Source: Gloeothece verrucosa PCC 7822
GTDB taxonomy: Bacteria; Cyanobacteriota; Cyanobacteriia; Cyanobacteriales; Microcystaceae
NCBI RefSeq assembly: GCF_000147335.1
Contig: NC_014501.1
Span: forward strand, 1,813,501 to 1,877,500
Reading direction: 5' to 3'
Length of the DNA: 64,000 nt
The notes under the pieces were generated by a model. That model was not told where the DNA came from, made no database searches, and saw only the letters and a list, made by a program, of their open reading frames with translations. Positions 8,272 to 17,990 of this stretch are shown here, one piece after another. The translations under genes were made by a program, and so were the position numbers. The stretch's first letter is position 1. The number at the start of each line of letters is the position of its first letter.

Positions 8272-9234
8272 TAAAAGCTCTTGCTCTATGTCTTGCAACG
8301 CTTGTGCCGCTACTTTGGCTCTTTCCCACTCCTGATGTTCTATAAAAATCTTTCGCGCTTCTTCGTAGTATGCTTTTGCCTTTTTCAAATTGTTCAAGTT
8401 TCCTTTTTCAGGTTGTTCTAGATCATCGGGTAAGTTAAATAAAACGTTGGCTTTATTGGCAATGGTATTAGCGTATTCGATGGGAGTATCTTGCGCGGTT
8501 CTAACTTTTAAGGCTTCATCATAAGCATTTAGAGCTTTTAGGTTATTTTCAACGGGATGAGCGCTCGGTAAATACTGCAAAGCGTTAGCTAAGTTATTTT
8601 GTAGCATGGCGTATTCGCTCGGATGATCAATGAGTGTCACCCATTTGAGAGCATCCTCAAACGCTTGTACCGCTAACCCTTGCCGCATTTCTTCTCGTTC
8701 TGCCGCTAAGGGTAACGATAAATAGGCAATGGCGAGATTATTTTGTAAAATGGCATATTCTTGAGGATAGGTTTGTCCTGAAAATACTCTCAGCGCCCGT
8801 TGATATAACTGTACGGCTTCGATGAGGGTGGCTTCTCCAAAAGGGGTTAAGGCTTGCAGCACTAACCCTAAATTCATCTCAAACTCAGCATTTTCTTCAG
8901 GTGAGGCATATTCCTGTAACAGGGGCATGGCTGTCATATAAGCTTCTTTGGCTTCTAAGAGTTGCTCACATCCAGTGGCAGGTATGGTTCTGAGGGCTGT
9001 TCCCATTCCTGCCAGCACTCTGGCTCTTAAAAGCGGCTCTTCTGGTGGACATAACTCTAAGGCCCGACGGTAAAGGCTAACAGCATCTTCAAGCGGCTTA
9101 ATGCTTTTGGGCTTGTTTTGCAGTCCTGCTGCAATTTCTATGAGCATTTCAATCTTTTCTGGCACTGTTGCCGAGTCGGATTCTATGGCAGCGATGGCGG
9201 CCTTGACTGCTGAATCGGTGATGCTAGGTGTCAC
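8254..9234 (-). CDS. Tetratricopeptide-repeat protein of hydrogenase accessory cluster
   Basis: 326 residues, almost wholly helical TPR-like repeats. Recurrent pairs such as LYRRALELCPPEEPLLRARV, ALRVFSGQTYPQEYAILQNNLAIAYLSLP and ALKWVTLIDHPSEYAMLQNNLANALQYLP show units of roughly 45-50 residues. The start is a GTG at 9234. No signal peptide. It is the first gene of the leftward run ending in hypB and faces hupS across a 437-base gap, which suggests co-ordinated control. The last residues (TNSQ) and stop codon are encoded by a heptamer-repeat element, so the original C-terminus may have been altered. Probably a protein-interaction scaffold in hydrogenase maturation. Confidence 0.82.
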   Translation of the reverse strand: MTPSITDSAVKAAIAAIESDSATVPEKIEMLIEIAAGLQNKPKSIKPLEDAVSLYRRALELCPPEEPLLRARVLAGMGTALRTIPATGCEQLLEAKEAYMTAMPLLQEYASPEENAEFEMNLGLVLQALTPFGEATLIEAVQLYQRALRVFSGQTYPQEYAILQNNLAIAYLSLPLAAEREEMRQGLAVQAFEDALKWVTLIDHPSEYAMLQNNLANALQYLPSAHPVENNLKALNAYDEALKVRTAQDTPIEYANTIANKANVLFNLPDDLEQPEKGNLNNLKKAKAYYEEARKIFIEHQEWERAKVAAQALQDIEQELLITNSQ

Positions 9235-9533
9235 AATTTCAATGTTTTTTTGAATGTTTGTTTAGGTTCTTTTCAGATTTGTTGCCTAATCCCAATCCTA
9301 TTTTCTAGCATTTAATCCTTAAAAATAGTCATTATTTTGTTTGATTTGTGCAAATTTACACAAAATTTTGTAGCAATTATTTTGGTGGATTGGGCGAGCA
9401 ATTTTTATTTTTACACTCTATCATGTTGTTTAAAACTCTGTACAACTTTTCCTTATTTTTTAAGATTTATCCCAGGTATTTGAGCCATTTCTTAATGAAG
9501 TTTTCTTAAAAAAGAATAAGATTTTACTTTTTT

Positions 9534-9575
9534 GTAGCTAATGCTACTTTTAGGAGGAATAAGGTTTTATAACGT
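9534..9575 (+). promoter_or_regulatory. NtcA-activated-type promoter of hupSLW
   Basis: GTAGCTAATGCTAC at 9534-9547 fits the NtcA consensus GTAN8TAC exactly and is itself palindromic. TAACGT at 9570-9575 fits the -10 box TAN3T, and the gap between them is exactly 22 bases, the canonical spacing of NtcA class II promoters. The predicted start of transcription is near 9582, about 90 bases before hupS. NtcA control of hupSL is described in other cyanobacteria; here it is predicted from sequence. Confidence 0.75.
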
Positions 9576-9616
9576 GAAATTTATTATCTGAGATTGTAAC
9601 AAATAATAAATTTCAC
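9574..9616. promoter_or_regulatory. Perfect 14-bp inverted repeat over the hupS transcription start
   Basis: GTGAAATTTATTAT at 9574-9587 and its exact complement ATAATAAATTTCAC at 9603-9616 flank a 15-base spacer. The left arm begins in the -10 box and covers the expected start site, so it could be an operator for a repressor or part of a leader hairpin. No T-run follows. Confidence 0.6.
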
Positions 9617-9671
9617 TCAGTATCAGCCGTCAATTAACCTTTGAAATCTCTAGAGAAAAGGAACAAAAAGT

Positions 9672-10634
9672 ATGGTTAACGTACTATGGCTGCAAGGTGG
9701 GGCTTGTTCGGGCAACACCATTTCATTTTTGAATGCTGAAGAACCCAGTGTCTGTGACTTAATTACCGATTTTGGAATTAATGTTCTTTGGCATCCTTCC
9801 CTAGGTCTTGAACTCGGGGACAATCTTCAACAATTATTGCGCGACTGTATAGCAGGCAAAATTCCCGTTGATATTTTGGTCTTTGAGGGAACGGTAGTTA
9901 ATGCACCAAAAGGAACCGGAGAATGGAATCGCTTTGCCGGTCGTCCCATGAAAGATTGGCTACTAGAATTATCCAAAGTAGCCAGTTTTGTCGTGGCAGT
10001 GGGGGATTGTGCCACCTATGGCGGCATTCCGGCCATGGCTCCTAATCCCAGTGAATCGCAAGGACTCCAATTCTTGAAACGGAAAAAAGGCGGCTTTCTC
10101 GGGGAAGATTTCCGTTCTAAAGCCGGTTTGCCGGTGATTAATATTCCGGGTTGTCCGGCTCACCCTGACTGGATAAGTCAGATTTTGGTAGCCGTTGCCA
10201 CAGGGCGGCTAGGAGATATTACCCTAGATGAATTTCATCGTCCTGAAACCTTCTTTAAGAGCTTTACTCAAACCGGTTGTACCCGTAACGTTCACTTTGC
10301 CTACAAAGCAACAACATCAGATTTTGGACAGCGAAAAGGCTGTCTATTCTATGATTTAGGTTGTCGAGGGCCGATGACCCACTCTTCGTGTAACCGTATT
10401 CTTTGGAATCGCGTCTCCTCTAAAACCCGTGCGGGAATGCCTTGTTTAGGCTGTACAGAACCGGAATTTCCCTTTCATGACCTCAAACCGGGAACCGTAT
10501 TTAAAACTCAGACAGTGATGGGAGTGCCCAAAGAACTGCCAGCAGGGATAAATAAGAGAGACTACGCGCTATTAACTATTGTTGCTAAAGATTCTACCCC
10601 CGAGTGGGCAGAAGAAGATATTTTTACCGTTTAG
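9672..10634 (+). CDS. hupS: Uptake [NiFe]-hydrogenase small subunit
   Basis: 320 residues, lacking a twin-arginine signal peptide, as known for cyanobacterial HupS. The small subunit carries the Fe-S clusters that conduct electrons from the NiFe site. Visible cluster ligands include Cys12 (GGACSGNT), GDCATYGGIPA, PGCPAHPDW, and the C-terminal cysteine-rich segment with GCLFYDLGCRGP, SSCNRILWN and MPCLGCTEPEFPF. It recycles H2 produced by nitrogenase. The ATG follows AGAAAAGGAA. It is first in hupS-hupL-hupW, with an NtcA-type promoter upstream and hupL 30 bases downstream. Confidence 0.97.
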   Translation: MVNVLWLQGGACSGNTISFLNAEEPSVCDLITDFGINVLWHPSLGLELGDNLQQLLRDCIAGKIPVDILVFEGTVVNAPKGTGEWNRFAGRPMKDWLLELSKVASFVVAVGDCATYGGIPAMAPNPSESQGLQFLKRKKGGFLGEDFRSKAGLPVINIPGCPAHPDWISQILVAVATGRLGDITLDEFHRPETFFKSFTQTGCTRNVHFAYKATTSDFGQRKGCLFYDLGCRGPMTHSSCNRILWNRVSSKTRAGMPCLGCTEPEFPFHDLKPGTVFKTQTVMGVPKELPAGINKRDYALLTIVAKDSTPEWAEEDIFTV

Positions 10635-10664
10635 TCATCAGATATTCAAATTTGAGAGGAGAAA

Positions 10665-12260
10665 ATGGCAGTTACAACATTAGATATTTCCCCAGTGGGG
10701 CGTGTAGAGGGTGATTTAGATGTCCGAGTGGATATAGAAGATGGCTATGTGGTCAACGCCTGGACTCATGCCGAGTTATTTCGGGGTTTTGAAGTCATTT
10801 TGCGGGGAAAAGATGCTCAAGCCGGATTAATTGTTACCCCCAGAGTTTGCGGGATTTGCGGCGCATCTCACCTAACTTGTGCCTCTTGGGCCCTGGATAC
10901 CGCTTGGGGGACAGAAGTGCCGCGCAATGCAATTTTAGCCAGAAACCTAGGTCAGTTAGTAGAAACGATACAAAGTCATCCGCGTCATTTTTATGCGTTA
11001 TTTGCCATCGACCTAATCAACAAAAAGTATAAAAATAGTCCCTTCTATGAAGAAGCGACGCGACGTTTTGCCGCCTTTACGGGTAAATCTTATGAAGTTG
11101 GCATAACTGTTTCCGGCAAACCGATTGAAATATATGCGCTCTTTGGGGGACAGTGGCCCCATTCTAGCTTTATGGTTCCGGGTGGGGTCATGTGCGCTCC
11201 CACCCTAACCGATATTACGAGAGCTTGGTCAATTTTAGAGTATTTCCGTACTAATTGGCTTGAACCGGTTTGGCTCGGTTGTTCTCTAGAACGTTATGAA
11301 GAAATTCAAACCTACGATGATTTTATGTCCTGGCTGGATGAAAGTCCGGCTCATGCCAATTCTGACCTAGGGTTTTATTGGCGGATGGGTCTTGATATTG
11401 GTTTGGATAAATATGGGGTCGGTTGCGGAAGATATAGCAGTTGGGGATATTTACCCCATGAAGATAAATATCAAAAGCCCACCATTGAAGGGCGAAATGC
11501 TGCCCTAATTATGAAAAGCGGCAACTATGATAGTTTTACAGACACTCACACTCTGATGGACCATAGTTATACCCGAGAAAATACCACTCACTCCTGGTAT
11601 GAAGAAGGGACAGCAGATGTTCATCCGTTTGATCGGTTTACCGTTCCCTCCCAAAACAACGTTAAAGACTTCGATCAAGCCTATTCTTGGGCGAGTGCGG
11701 TAAGTCATAAAGATTTAGGACGGATGGAAGTGGGGTCTTTAGCACGTCAACTGGTGGCCGGTGGTCGTCATGGCGAAAGTTGGCAGCATTATGACGGTTT
11801 TATTCTCGATATGTTTAAAAAGATGGGCGGCGCGAGTATCCATCTACGGGAATTAGCCCGGATGCACGAATCTGTTAAACTGTATCGTCAAGTTGAACAT
11901 TGCCTGCGAGAATTTCAGCTTAAAGAACCCTGGTACATCAAACCCAAAGAAAAAAATGGCAGAGGTTGGGGAGCCACAGAAGCCAGTCGTGGGTCTTTGT
12001 GTCACTGGATAGAAGTAGAAAGCGGCAAGATTAAAAACTATCAAATTATTGCGCCGACGACTTGGAATGTGGGACCTCGGGATGGCGAAGGAGTACAAGG
12101 ACCAATTGAACAAGCTTTAATTGGTACACCAGTACAAGATCCCACCGATCCGGTAGAAGTGGGTCACGTGGCGCGGTCTTTTGATTCCTGTTTAGTCTGT
12201 ACTGTACACGCTCACAACGCCAAAACCGGCGAAGAATTAGCCCGTTTTCGTACTAATTAA
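10665..12260 (+). CDS. hupL: Uptake [NiFe]-hydrogenase large subunit
   Basis: 531 residues. The four NiFe ligands are present: RVCGICGASH (Cys62, Cys65) near the N-terminus and DSCLVCTVH (Cys509, Cys512, His515) near the C-terminus. The last 16 residues (after His515) are the extension expected to be removed by HupW once nickel is inserted. The protein oxidises H2, probably at the thylakoid or cytoplasmic membrane. AGAGGAG precedes the ATG. The 273-base gap to hupW holds repeat hairpins, so hupW expression could be reduced relative to hupSL. Confidence 0.97.
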   Translation: MAVTTLDISPVGRVEGDLDVRVDIEDGYVVNAWTHAELFRGFEVILRGKDAQAGLIVTPRVCGICGASHLTCASWALDTAWGTEVPRNAILARNLGQLVETIQSHPRHFYALFAIDLINKKYKNSPFYEEATRRFAAFTGKSYEVGITVSGKPIEIYALFGGQWPHSSFMVPGGVMCAPTLTDITRAWSILEYFRTNWLEPVWLGCSLERYEEIQTYDDFMSWLDESPAHANSDLGFYWRMGLDIGLDKYGVGCGRYSSWGYLPHEDKYQKPTIEGRNAALIMKSGNYDSFTDTHTLMDHSYTRENTTHSWYEEGTADVHPFDRFTVPSQNNVKDFDQAYSWASAVSHKDLGRMEVGSLARQLVAGGRHGESWQHYDGFILDMFKKMGGASIHLRELARMHESVKLYRQVEHCLREFQLKEPWYIKPKEKNGRGWGATEASRGSLCHWIEVESGKIKNYQIIAPTTWNVGPRDGEGVQGPIEQALIGTPVQDPTDPVEVGHVARSFDSCLVCTVHAHNAKTGEELARFRTN

Positions 12261-12417
12261 AGATCGCCCCCTACCCCCCTTCTTAACTCAGATCTTGCAC
12301 CAATTTATTTAAAACCTTCTCAAATCGGAAAAAGGTTAAAGGGGAAGGGACAAAGGCTATTTTATCCTTTACCCCATCGGGCCCCATTCCTCAAGAAAGC
12401 GTAGATCCCTCTATACC

Positions 12418-12495
12418 CCCCTCCCGGGGGGAAGTCCGTCTTAATAAGGGGCAGGAAATTTAAGTCCCCCTTAATAAGGGGGATTTAGGGGGATC
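12418..12495. repeat. GC-rich hairpin repeats between hupL and hupW
   Basis: CCCCCTCCCGGGGGG near 12419-12432 is self-complementary. CCCCC (12466-12470), TTAATAA loop, GGGGG (12478-12482) forms a second hairpin, and TTAATAAGGGGCAGG at 12441 is a decayed third copy. CCCCCTTAATAAGGGGG-type palindromes are frequent intergenic repeats in cyanobacteria. They may modulate read-through from hupL to hupW. Confidence 0.6.
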
Positions 12496-12533
12496 TTATT
12501 TTCAAAAAAATTCATCAATAAAACAAAATTATT

Positions 12534-13010
12534 ATGCTAACAATAATTGGTTGCGGGAACGTTACTCGCAATGATGACGCTGTAGGAGTAATAGTCGTTC
12601 AACGCCTTGGGCAATTTCTCCAAGAAAACCCTTATCAAAATGTACGCGCTTTCGACTGTGGCACCGCCGGAATGGAGGTCATGTTTCAGGCGCGAGGAAG
12701 TAAACAATTAATTATTGTTGATGCTTGCTCAACTGGCTCTCAACCGGGTACGATTTTTAAAGTCCCGGGTTCTGAACTAGAAGCACTACCAGAGCCAAGT
12801 TACAGCTTACATGACTTTCGCTGGGATCATGCCTTATACTCAGGAAAAAAAATCTTTCAAGAGGATTTTCCTCAAGATGTCACTGTTTATTTAATTGAAG
12901 CCGAAAATCTCGATTTTGGTTTAGAATTAAGTTCGACTGTAGAATTTGCCGCCGAGCAAGTTTTACAAATGTTGCAAGACCTAATTAAGCATAATTACTC
13001 TTTTAATTGA
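12534..13010 (+). CDS. hupW: Uptake hydrogenase maturation endopeptidase
   Basis: 158 residues, HybD/HupW family. IIGCGNVTRNDDAVGV at the N-terminus has the conserved Gly-Asn loop and acidic metal ligand, DCGTAGME lies near residue 41, IVDACSTGSQPGT near 63, and LHDFRWDHAL near 91 has the conserved His. The enzyme probes the nickel in immature HupL and cleaves its C-terminal tail. Its position directly after hupL matches the hupSLW organisation reported for the unicellular diazotroph Gloeothece. Only a weak ribosome site is visible. Confidence 0.93.
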   Translation: MLTIIGCGNVTRNDDAVGVIVVQRLGQFLQENPYQNVRAFDCGTAGMEVMFQARGSKQLIIVDACSTGSQPGTIFKVPGSELEALPEPSYSLHDFRWDHALYSGKKIFQEDFPQDVTVYLIEAENLDFGLELSSTVEFAAEQVLQMLQDLIKHNYSFN

Positions 13011-13165
13011 CTGAATTTAAACAGTTAAAATTACAATAGTAATTACAGGATTGATATTGATAAAGTTTTTTCCCTAACCTAGAAAGCGGCTCTTAAATGA
13101 GTATTAAGACATTTTGTTTAGTTCAATAAATCATCTTTGTTACACCTATTTAAAATTTAAAAATC

Positions 13166-14362
13166 ATGAACCTATTCACAGAATATCCCGAAAAAAACGA
13201 ACAAGAATTAAATAATCTTGTGATTGAACAAGTTAAAAAGCAGATCCAAAAACTTTATGGCGATAAACCCTCAGCTAAACGAGATACTCATGCCAAAACT
13301 CATGGCGCTATTAAAGGAAGCCTAGAAATTTTTGATTTTGATGAAGAAGCCATTAAGCGGCAACTGGTGCAAACAATTGAACTATCAGCAGATAAAATTA
13401 AAAGCCTATCTCTCAAACAAGGACTCTTAGCACAAGCGAAACAATACCCGGTTTGGATTCGATTTGCTAATGGAAGAACCACCGTAGAAAATGATTATGT
13501 AGCGGATACCCGCTCAATGAGTGTAAAAATTATTGGCGTTGAAGGAGAAAGACTTAAAACGAGTCACGAGTTGAGAACTCAAGATATTATTACTCAAAAT
13601 ACAGAAATCTTTTTCATCAAAAATATCCAATATTATTATGAATTTTTTAAATCCGTAGTAGATTCACCCAAAGCCGCGCTGATTTGGTTATTGACTCATC
13701 CTCAGCAATTCCTCGCCTTGCAAAAAATGACCGGTCCCACACCAAAAAGTTTATTAACCGAAAAGTATTGGAGTGGATCAGCTTTTAGTTTAGGTTTAAA
13801 ATCAGATTTTGATGAGTCTAAGCCGGGTCATGTTCCTGTGGAATATCCGGCGGTGGTTAAATTTGCTTTTACGCCGGTTTCTCCTCAAGCGCCTCATGAA
13901 GCGATTCCTTTTCAGTCTCGTGCAGGTATTCCTAAATTACCCTTTATTGATCGGGCCAAAGCACTGGGTTTTAGTAAAGATCAACCTGATAATTATTATC
14001 GTGATGATTTAATCCAAAAATTGAAAAAACCTGATGCTCAATATTGTTGGGATTTTGGCATACAATTTCAAGCTAATACCCAAATGTCTATTGATGATGT
14101 TACGGTGCTTTGGCCAGAAGAACAATCACAGTTTTTTACGGTGGGTCGCTTAACCGTTAATCATCAAATAATGGATTCTCAAGAACAATTAAAGTTTGGG
14201 GAAAATATTCAAATTTCGATTTGGAATGGATTAACGGTTCATCGTCCGGTTGGCGCTTTAAATCGGCTTCGGAGTTTGGTTTATCCCATTGTTGCCGATT
14301 ATCGTCATCAAAGAAATAATGTCAATTATCAAGAACCAACTGGAGATGAAATATTTAATTAA
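13166..14362 (+). CDS. Catalase-like haem protein
   Basis: 398 residues. The N-terminal third has RDTHAKTHGAIKGSLEI, which resembles the distal-histidine strand of catalases, followed by YPVWIRFANGRTTVENDYVADTRSMSVKI, matching the catalase RFS...D.RG.A.K region. RLRSLVYPIVADYRHQRN near the C-terminus resembles the proximal Arg/Tyr helix. The protein is shorter than classical monofunctional catalases and belongs with small catalase-related proteins, some of which act on lipid hydroperoxides rather than H2O2. No signal peptide. It follows hupW by 155 bases with its own AT-rich leader. Whether it decomposes H2O2 cannot be decided from sequence. Confidence 0.75.
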   Translation: MNLFTEYPEKNEQELNNLVIEQVKKQIQKLYGDKPSAKRDTHAKTHGAIKGSLEIFDFDEEAIKRQLVQTIELSADKIKSLSLKQGLLAQAKQYPVWIRFANGRTTVENDYVADTRSMSVKIIGVEGERLKTSHELRTQDIITQNTEIFFIKNIQYYYEFFKSVVDSPKAALIWLLTHPQQFLALQKMTGPTPKSLLTEKYWSGSAFSLGLKSDFDESKPGHVPVEYPAVVKFAFTPVSPQAPHEAIPFQSRAGIPKLPFIDRAKALGFSKDQPDNYYRDDLIQKLKKPDAQYCWDFGIQFQANTQMSIDDVTVLWPEEQSQFFTVGRLTVNHQIMDSQEQLKFGENIQISIWNGLTVHRPVGALNRLRSLVYPIVADYRHQRNNVNYQEPTGDEIFN

Positions 14363-14382
14363 ATAAATTCGCCCTTGAGAGA

Positions 14383-14475
14383 GTCCGCAGAAAAAATATC
14401 TGTATTCATCTGTCCCTTCGCTGTCGCTCAGAGCTTGCCCTGATCTTGTCGAAGGGACAAGGTTTATCTGCGGAC
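14383..14475. repeat. Nested palindromic REP-like element
   Basis: Outer arms GTCCGCAG (14383-14390) and CTGCGGAC (14468-14475) and inner arms TGTCCCTTCG (14411-14420) and CGAAGGGACA (14450-14459) are both perfect. The inner loop contains GAGCTTGCCCTGATC. CCTTCGACAAG-CTCAGGGC-type strings are a known REP-like repeat in bacteria. It lies just downstream of the catalase-like gene at the left edge of the accessory island. Confidence 0.7.
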
Positions 14476-14657
14476 AATTCTTTCTATTAATAAAATAATT
14501 AAAGTTATATTTCTAAAAAGTTTTAAAGTTTTATTAATGTCCCGTTGCATTTTGTTAAAAAATTTGAAATTAAGACAGTTTTTTTTCAAGAGTAGAGTAT
14601 AGTAAAATACACACAAGTTAAGAAAATTTAGAATATTTTTTTTATTGTTAAAATAAC

Positions 14658-17600
14658 ATGAAAATACAAGACATATTAAATTTACTAAAGGAGTTTGAAA
14701 AGCTTATTACCAATATATTAGGACAAGAGCCTGCTTGGCTCTCTTTTACTTTTAAGATTATTTCCCTAATTATAATTATTTTGTTAGCAATCTGGGGACT
14801 GCTTTATGTATTGAGTGAGATCAAAAAAAAATGGACGGAAAATTTTTTACCTTTATTTTATAACCAGGAAGAAAGACGACGAACTGTCAAACGCCAACGG
14901 TTTGCTAAACATATAGAAAATGAGATTCAAAAACTAAACAACCGTGAAGAGTGGAAAGATTATCGCTTTACTGAATTAGAAGCTGAGGTTGAAGCGGAAG
15001 GAAGGCGAAAAGGATTTAGCATATTGCCATTTTTTCAGCCGACACAAAGAGGACTTCGCAGAGAAAAGTCTCTATCAAAAGCTCTTGAGTTGAGTAGTGA
15101 GAGACTAATCCTAGTTGAAGGCGAACCCGGTTCAGGAATAAAGTGTTGCGCTGCGGCACGTTACAGAGAAAATGGCTTATCGTGCTAGTAAAAATCGGAG
15201 TAAAAATAGTATCATTCCTCTATATATTAACCTTAAAAAAATAGAAAGAAGACCTGAAGAAACGATTGATAGACAACTTATAGAATCTTTCGTAAAACGA
15301 GAATTAAATCGGGTTAATGACCGGGATATTGAGCAATTTTTAGACGAAGAATTTCAAAAAGGGATTGAAGAAAAAACATGGCTATTTCTCTTCGATTCTT
15401 TTGATGAATTACCTGAAGTATTAAGCTCGGTGCAAGCCGATGAAAAAATCAGAAATTATGCTGAAGCGATTGACAATTTTTTGAGTGGTTTTAATCAATG
15501 TCGTGGAATTATCGCTTCTCGTCAATTTCGCGGTCCCAAGCATTTAGTCTGGCCTCGCTTTCGTATTTTACCTTTAGAAAGTCGCCGCTCAGAACTTATC
15601 CGCAAGGCTGAACTTCCCCCAATGATAGAAAAGGAACTAATTAAACAAGTCCAGATCGCATCTCAAGAAATCCAGGAGATGACTAAGAATCCAATGTTCT
15701 TAGGGATTTTGTGTGAAGATATGCGAAGCGGAAACCCATTTCCAGAAAATGCTCATAGTGTATTTGAAAGATATTTAGATAAGCGACTAACCCGCGACCA
15801 AGAGCGTTTAGAAAGACGTTTCAACCTTCAACCTTCTGAGATACGAACTATCGCGGAAAGGGTTGCTTTTTGTATGTCAATAGACCGAGGTTTAGGGCTT
15901 AGTCCTACTCGTGAGGCAATCCGAAGTGCGATGACTCGTCTGAACTTAAGAGTGCCAGGAAACTTTGATCAATTTCTCACTGCTTTAGAATACCTTAAAT
16001 TAGCGCGTTCAGAAACAGAAAGCATACCAGGTGAGTCACAATCTTTTACCTTTGCTCATCGCCGATTCCAAGAATATTTTGCTACTTGCGTCGTCCTGCG
16101 CGAACTTGATCGCATCAGTCCTAGAGAGTTACTGACCAATGGTCGATGGCGAGAAACAGCCGTTGTCATTTTTCAAACCCAACCTTCTCAAGTTTTTTCT
16201 CCTATTTTGGCAGAGGCACGACAGCTTCTCGAAGAAATGCTCAGTAGTCTCTCAGGACTTATTGACGATCCGATTGGATACGTTGATGAACATACAGTGA
16301 ACAAAAATCGTTCCTCTCTTAGATCTTTTTCTTGGCCTACGGGTGTACTTCATCTGTTGAGTCTCTTACAAGATGGATTTATCAGTCGCATTAAAGATCT
16401 GCCTGACGATATTCAAATGCAGGTAGGACGTTTAGTTTTATCAGCTAGTATTACAGGAACTCTTGCAGATCAGAAATGGAGTCTGGAGGTTGCAGGAATT
16501 ACACCTCAACCGGTTTTACTTTGGTTACTCCGCAACGCATTTGCTAGTCAAAGTCAGTGGTTAAAAGAAGTTGCCTATCGGCAGACTGCTAGGCTAAATA
16601 AAATTCCTGATGATATTGCTGCTAGTATTCGTCAATCACTTTTGGGTTTATTTGCTAGTGGTCGTTTGCATCGGGAGCGTTTTGCTACTGAGGCTCATCT
16701 GTCTCGACTTGACCAGTCGGCGAAGTTTCTTAGTGTCATGCGACTTTTGCGATGGATTGGGCCTATTGATAATATCTTGCACCTGGGTGGATTTTTTGTT
16801 TTGTTTCTGTTATTTACACTTGCTCAATTTAACTTATTGTATCAAATCTTCGTTGCTATTTTTTTGGGTTCTATTTTACTGTTTTCTCGTTTTACATTAC
16901 AAAATATTACTTCCATTATAAATAATTTATCTTTTAGCTTGAGAAGTTTTTGGAATCAAATATCACTAGGTAGAGCATCTACACCTACTCCTACTTCAGG
17001 TCCGTCTTCTTTAGTTGTTTTTTCACGATTTTTATCACTATATTGTCGCTTATTATTTTTGCCATTGCTATGGTCTGTATTCGCAATAATAGCTGCCAAT
17101 ATAGGAGAATTTACTCATCCTGTTTGGTGGTTGTTTTTGTTTATATTTCCCCTATTGTATTGTATTTCCAATTTTAAAAGACTTATAAAAATATGTATGT
17201 ATCTCTTGAGTAATTTTTCGATATGGATAATTTTAGTTTGTTATATAATATTAATAATTTCTACATATAGGGGTATACAAGGAGAATCTTTATTGTATGA
17301 AGTAATGTTTTATGTTTATATAATCATATTTTTATGTTATCTTCTGGGAATTTCAGTTATCGGCATTATAGCCTTGTTTCGATTACTTAAAGATTGGATT
17401 AAATGGCAAAATTGGCTCAAAAACCGTCCATCATCTATGACATCAAAAGAGCTACTAAATCTAATTAAATTATATCACTACAGTGGATTCTGCAAACGAC
17501 TTATAACTGTAATCCGCGAACAAAATATTTTAATGGCAACAGAAGAAGATGATGAGTTGATAAGCAAATTAGCTCTGGCTGTAGAACGAGCCTTGGTAGT

Positions 17601-17877
17601 TAAGAAACGAAAACTAGGGAATAGACAGAAAAAATGGCAAAAAATCCGCACAAATCCAATATTTGCTATTAAATATATTAAACTCTCATTAGAAAGAGCT
17701 AAAAAACGTAGAAATAAGCAACAAAAACCTATCTATTTAGGGTCAGATTTTTTTTACACTTGGCTTGAAGATTACACTAAAAAAGACGTAAACCGATTAA
17801 CAAAACTAGGCCATGAATGTCTTGATGAGATTTATATTCTTCTAGAACAAGTTCGTGCTAAAAGACAGTCTTCCTAA
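14658..17877 (+). pseudogene. Membrane-anchored NACHT (STAND) ATPase, frameshifted in Walker A
   Basis: Two reading frames, 14658-15188 and 15172-17877, become one protein of about 1072 residues if one T (15139) is ignored. The first frame ends with VEGEPGSG and then runs out of register; dropping the T gives GEPGSGKSVALRHV, an intact Walker A motif. The N-terminus has one membrane helix (about residues 30-52) and a coiled, charged linker. After the P-loop come the Walker B/NACHT segment WLFLFDSFDELPEV, the sensor-like IIASRQF, NPMFLGILCEDM and FAHRRFQEYFA, which are hallmarks of NACHT ATPases. The C-terminal part has several membrane helices (about 540-760 of the second frame) and a basic tail. 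NACHT proteins act as signalling switches, some in phage defence. As written it cannot bind ATP, so it is a recent pseudogene, a phase variant or a sequence error. Confidence 0.8.
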
Positions 17878-17900
17878 ATTTTTAGTAAGTAGTTTAGTAG

Positions 17901-17990
17901 GCGGTTCATATTGAACAAGATGGTAACATAATTTTTATTATTTCGGCTCGTAAAGCAACGCGCAAGGAACGAGAATACTATGAAAATTGA
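17901..17990 (+). pseudogene. BrnT toxin C-terminal remnant
   Basis: After a TAG at 17898-17900, 29 codons read AVHIEQDGNIIFIISARKATRKEREYYEN and stop at 17988-17990. IISARKAT followed by a basic/Tyr tail is the characteristic end of BrnT ribonuclease toxins, which are normally about 90 residues. Only the last third survives, and it begins 24 bases after the NACHT gene. The end overlaps the start of the following antitoxin by 11 bases, the usual brnT-brnA arrangement. The toxin cannot be functional. Confidence 0.7.

Noticed and set aside
15139..15188. Programmed frameshifting as explanation of the NACHT break
   Set aside because: No slippery heptamer followed by a structure was seen at AGGAATAAAG, and the shift falls inside the P-loop; a mutation or sequence error is simpler.
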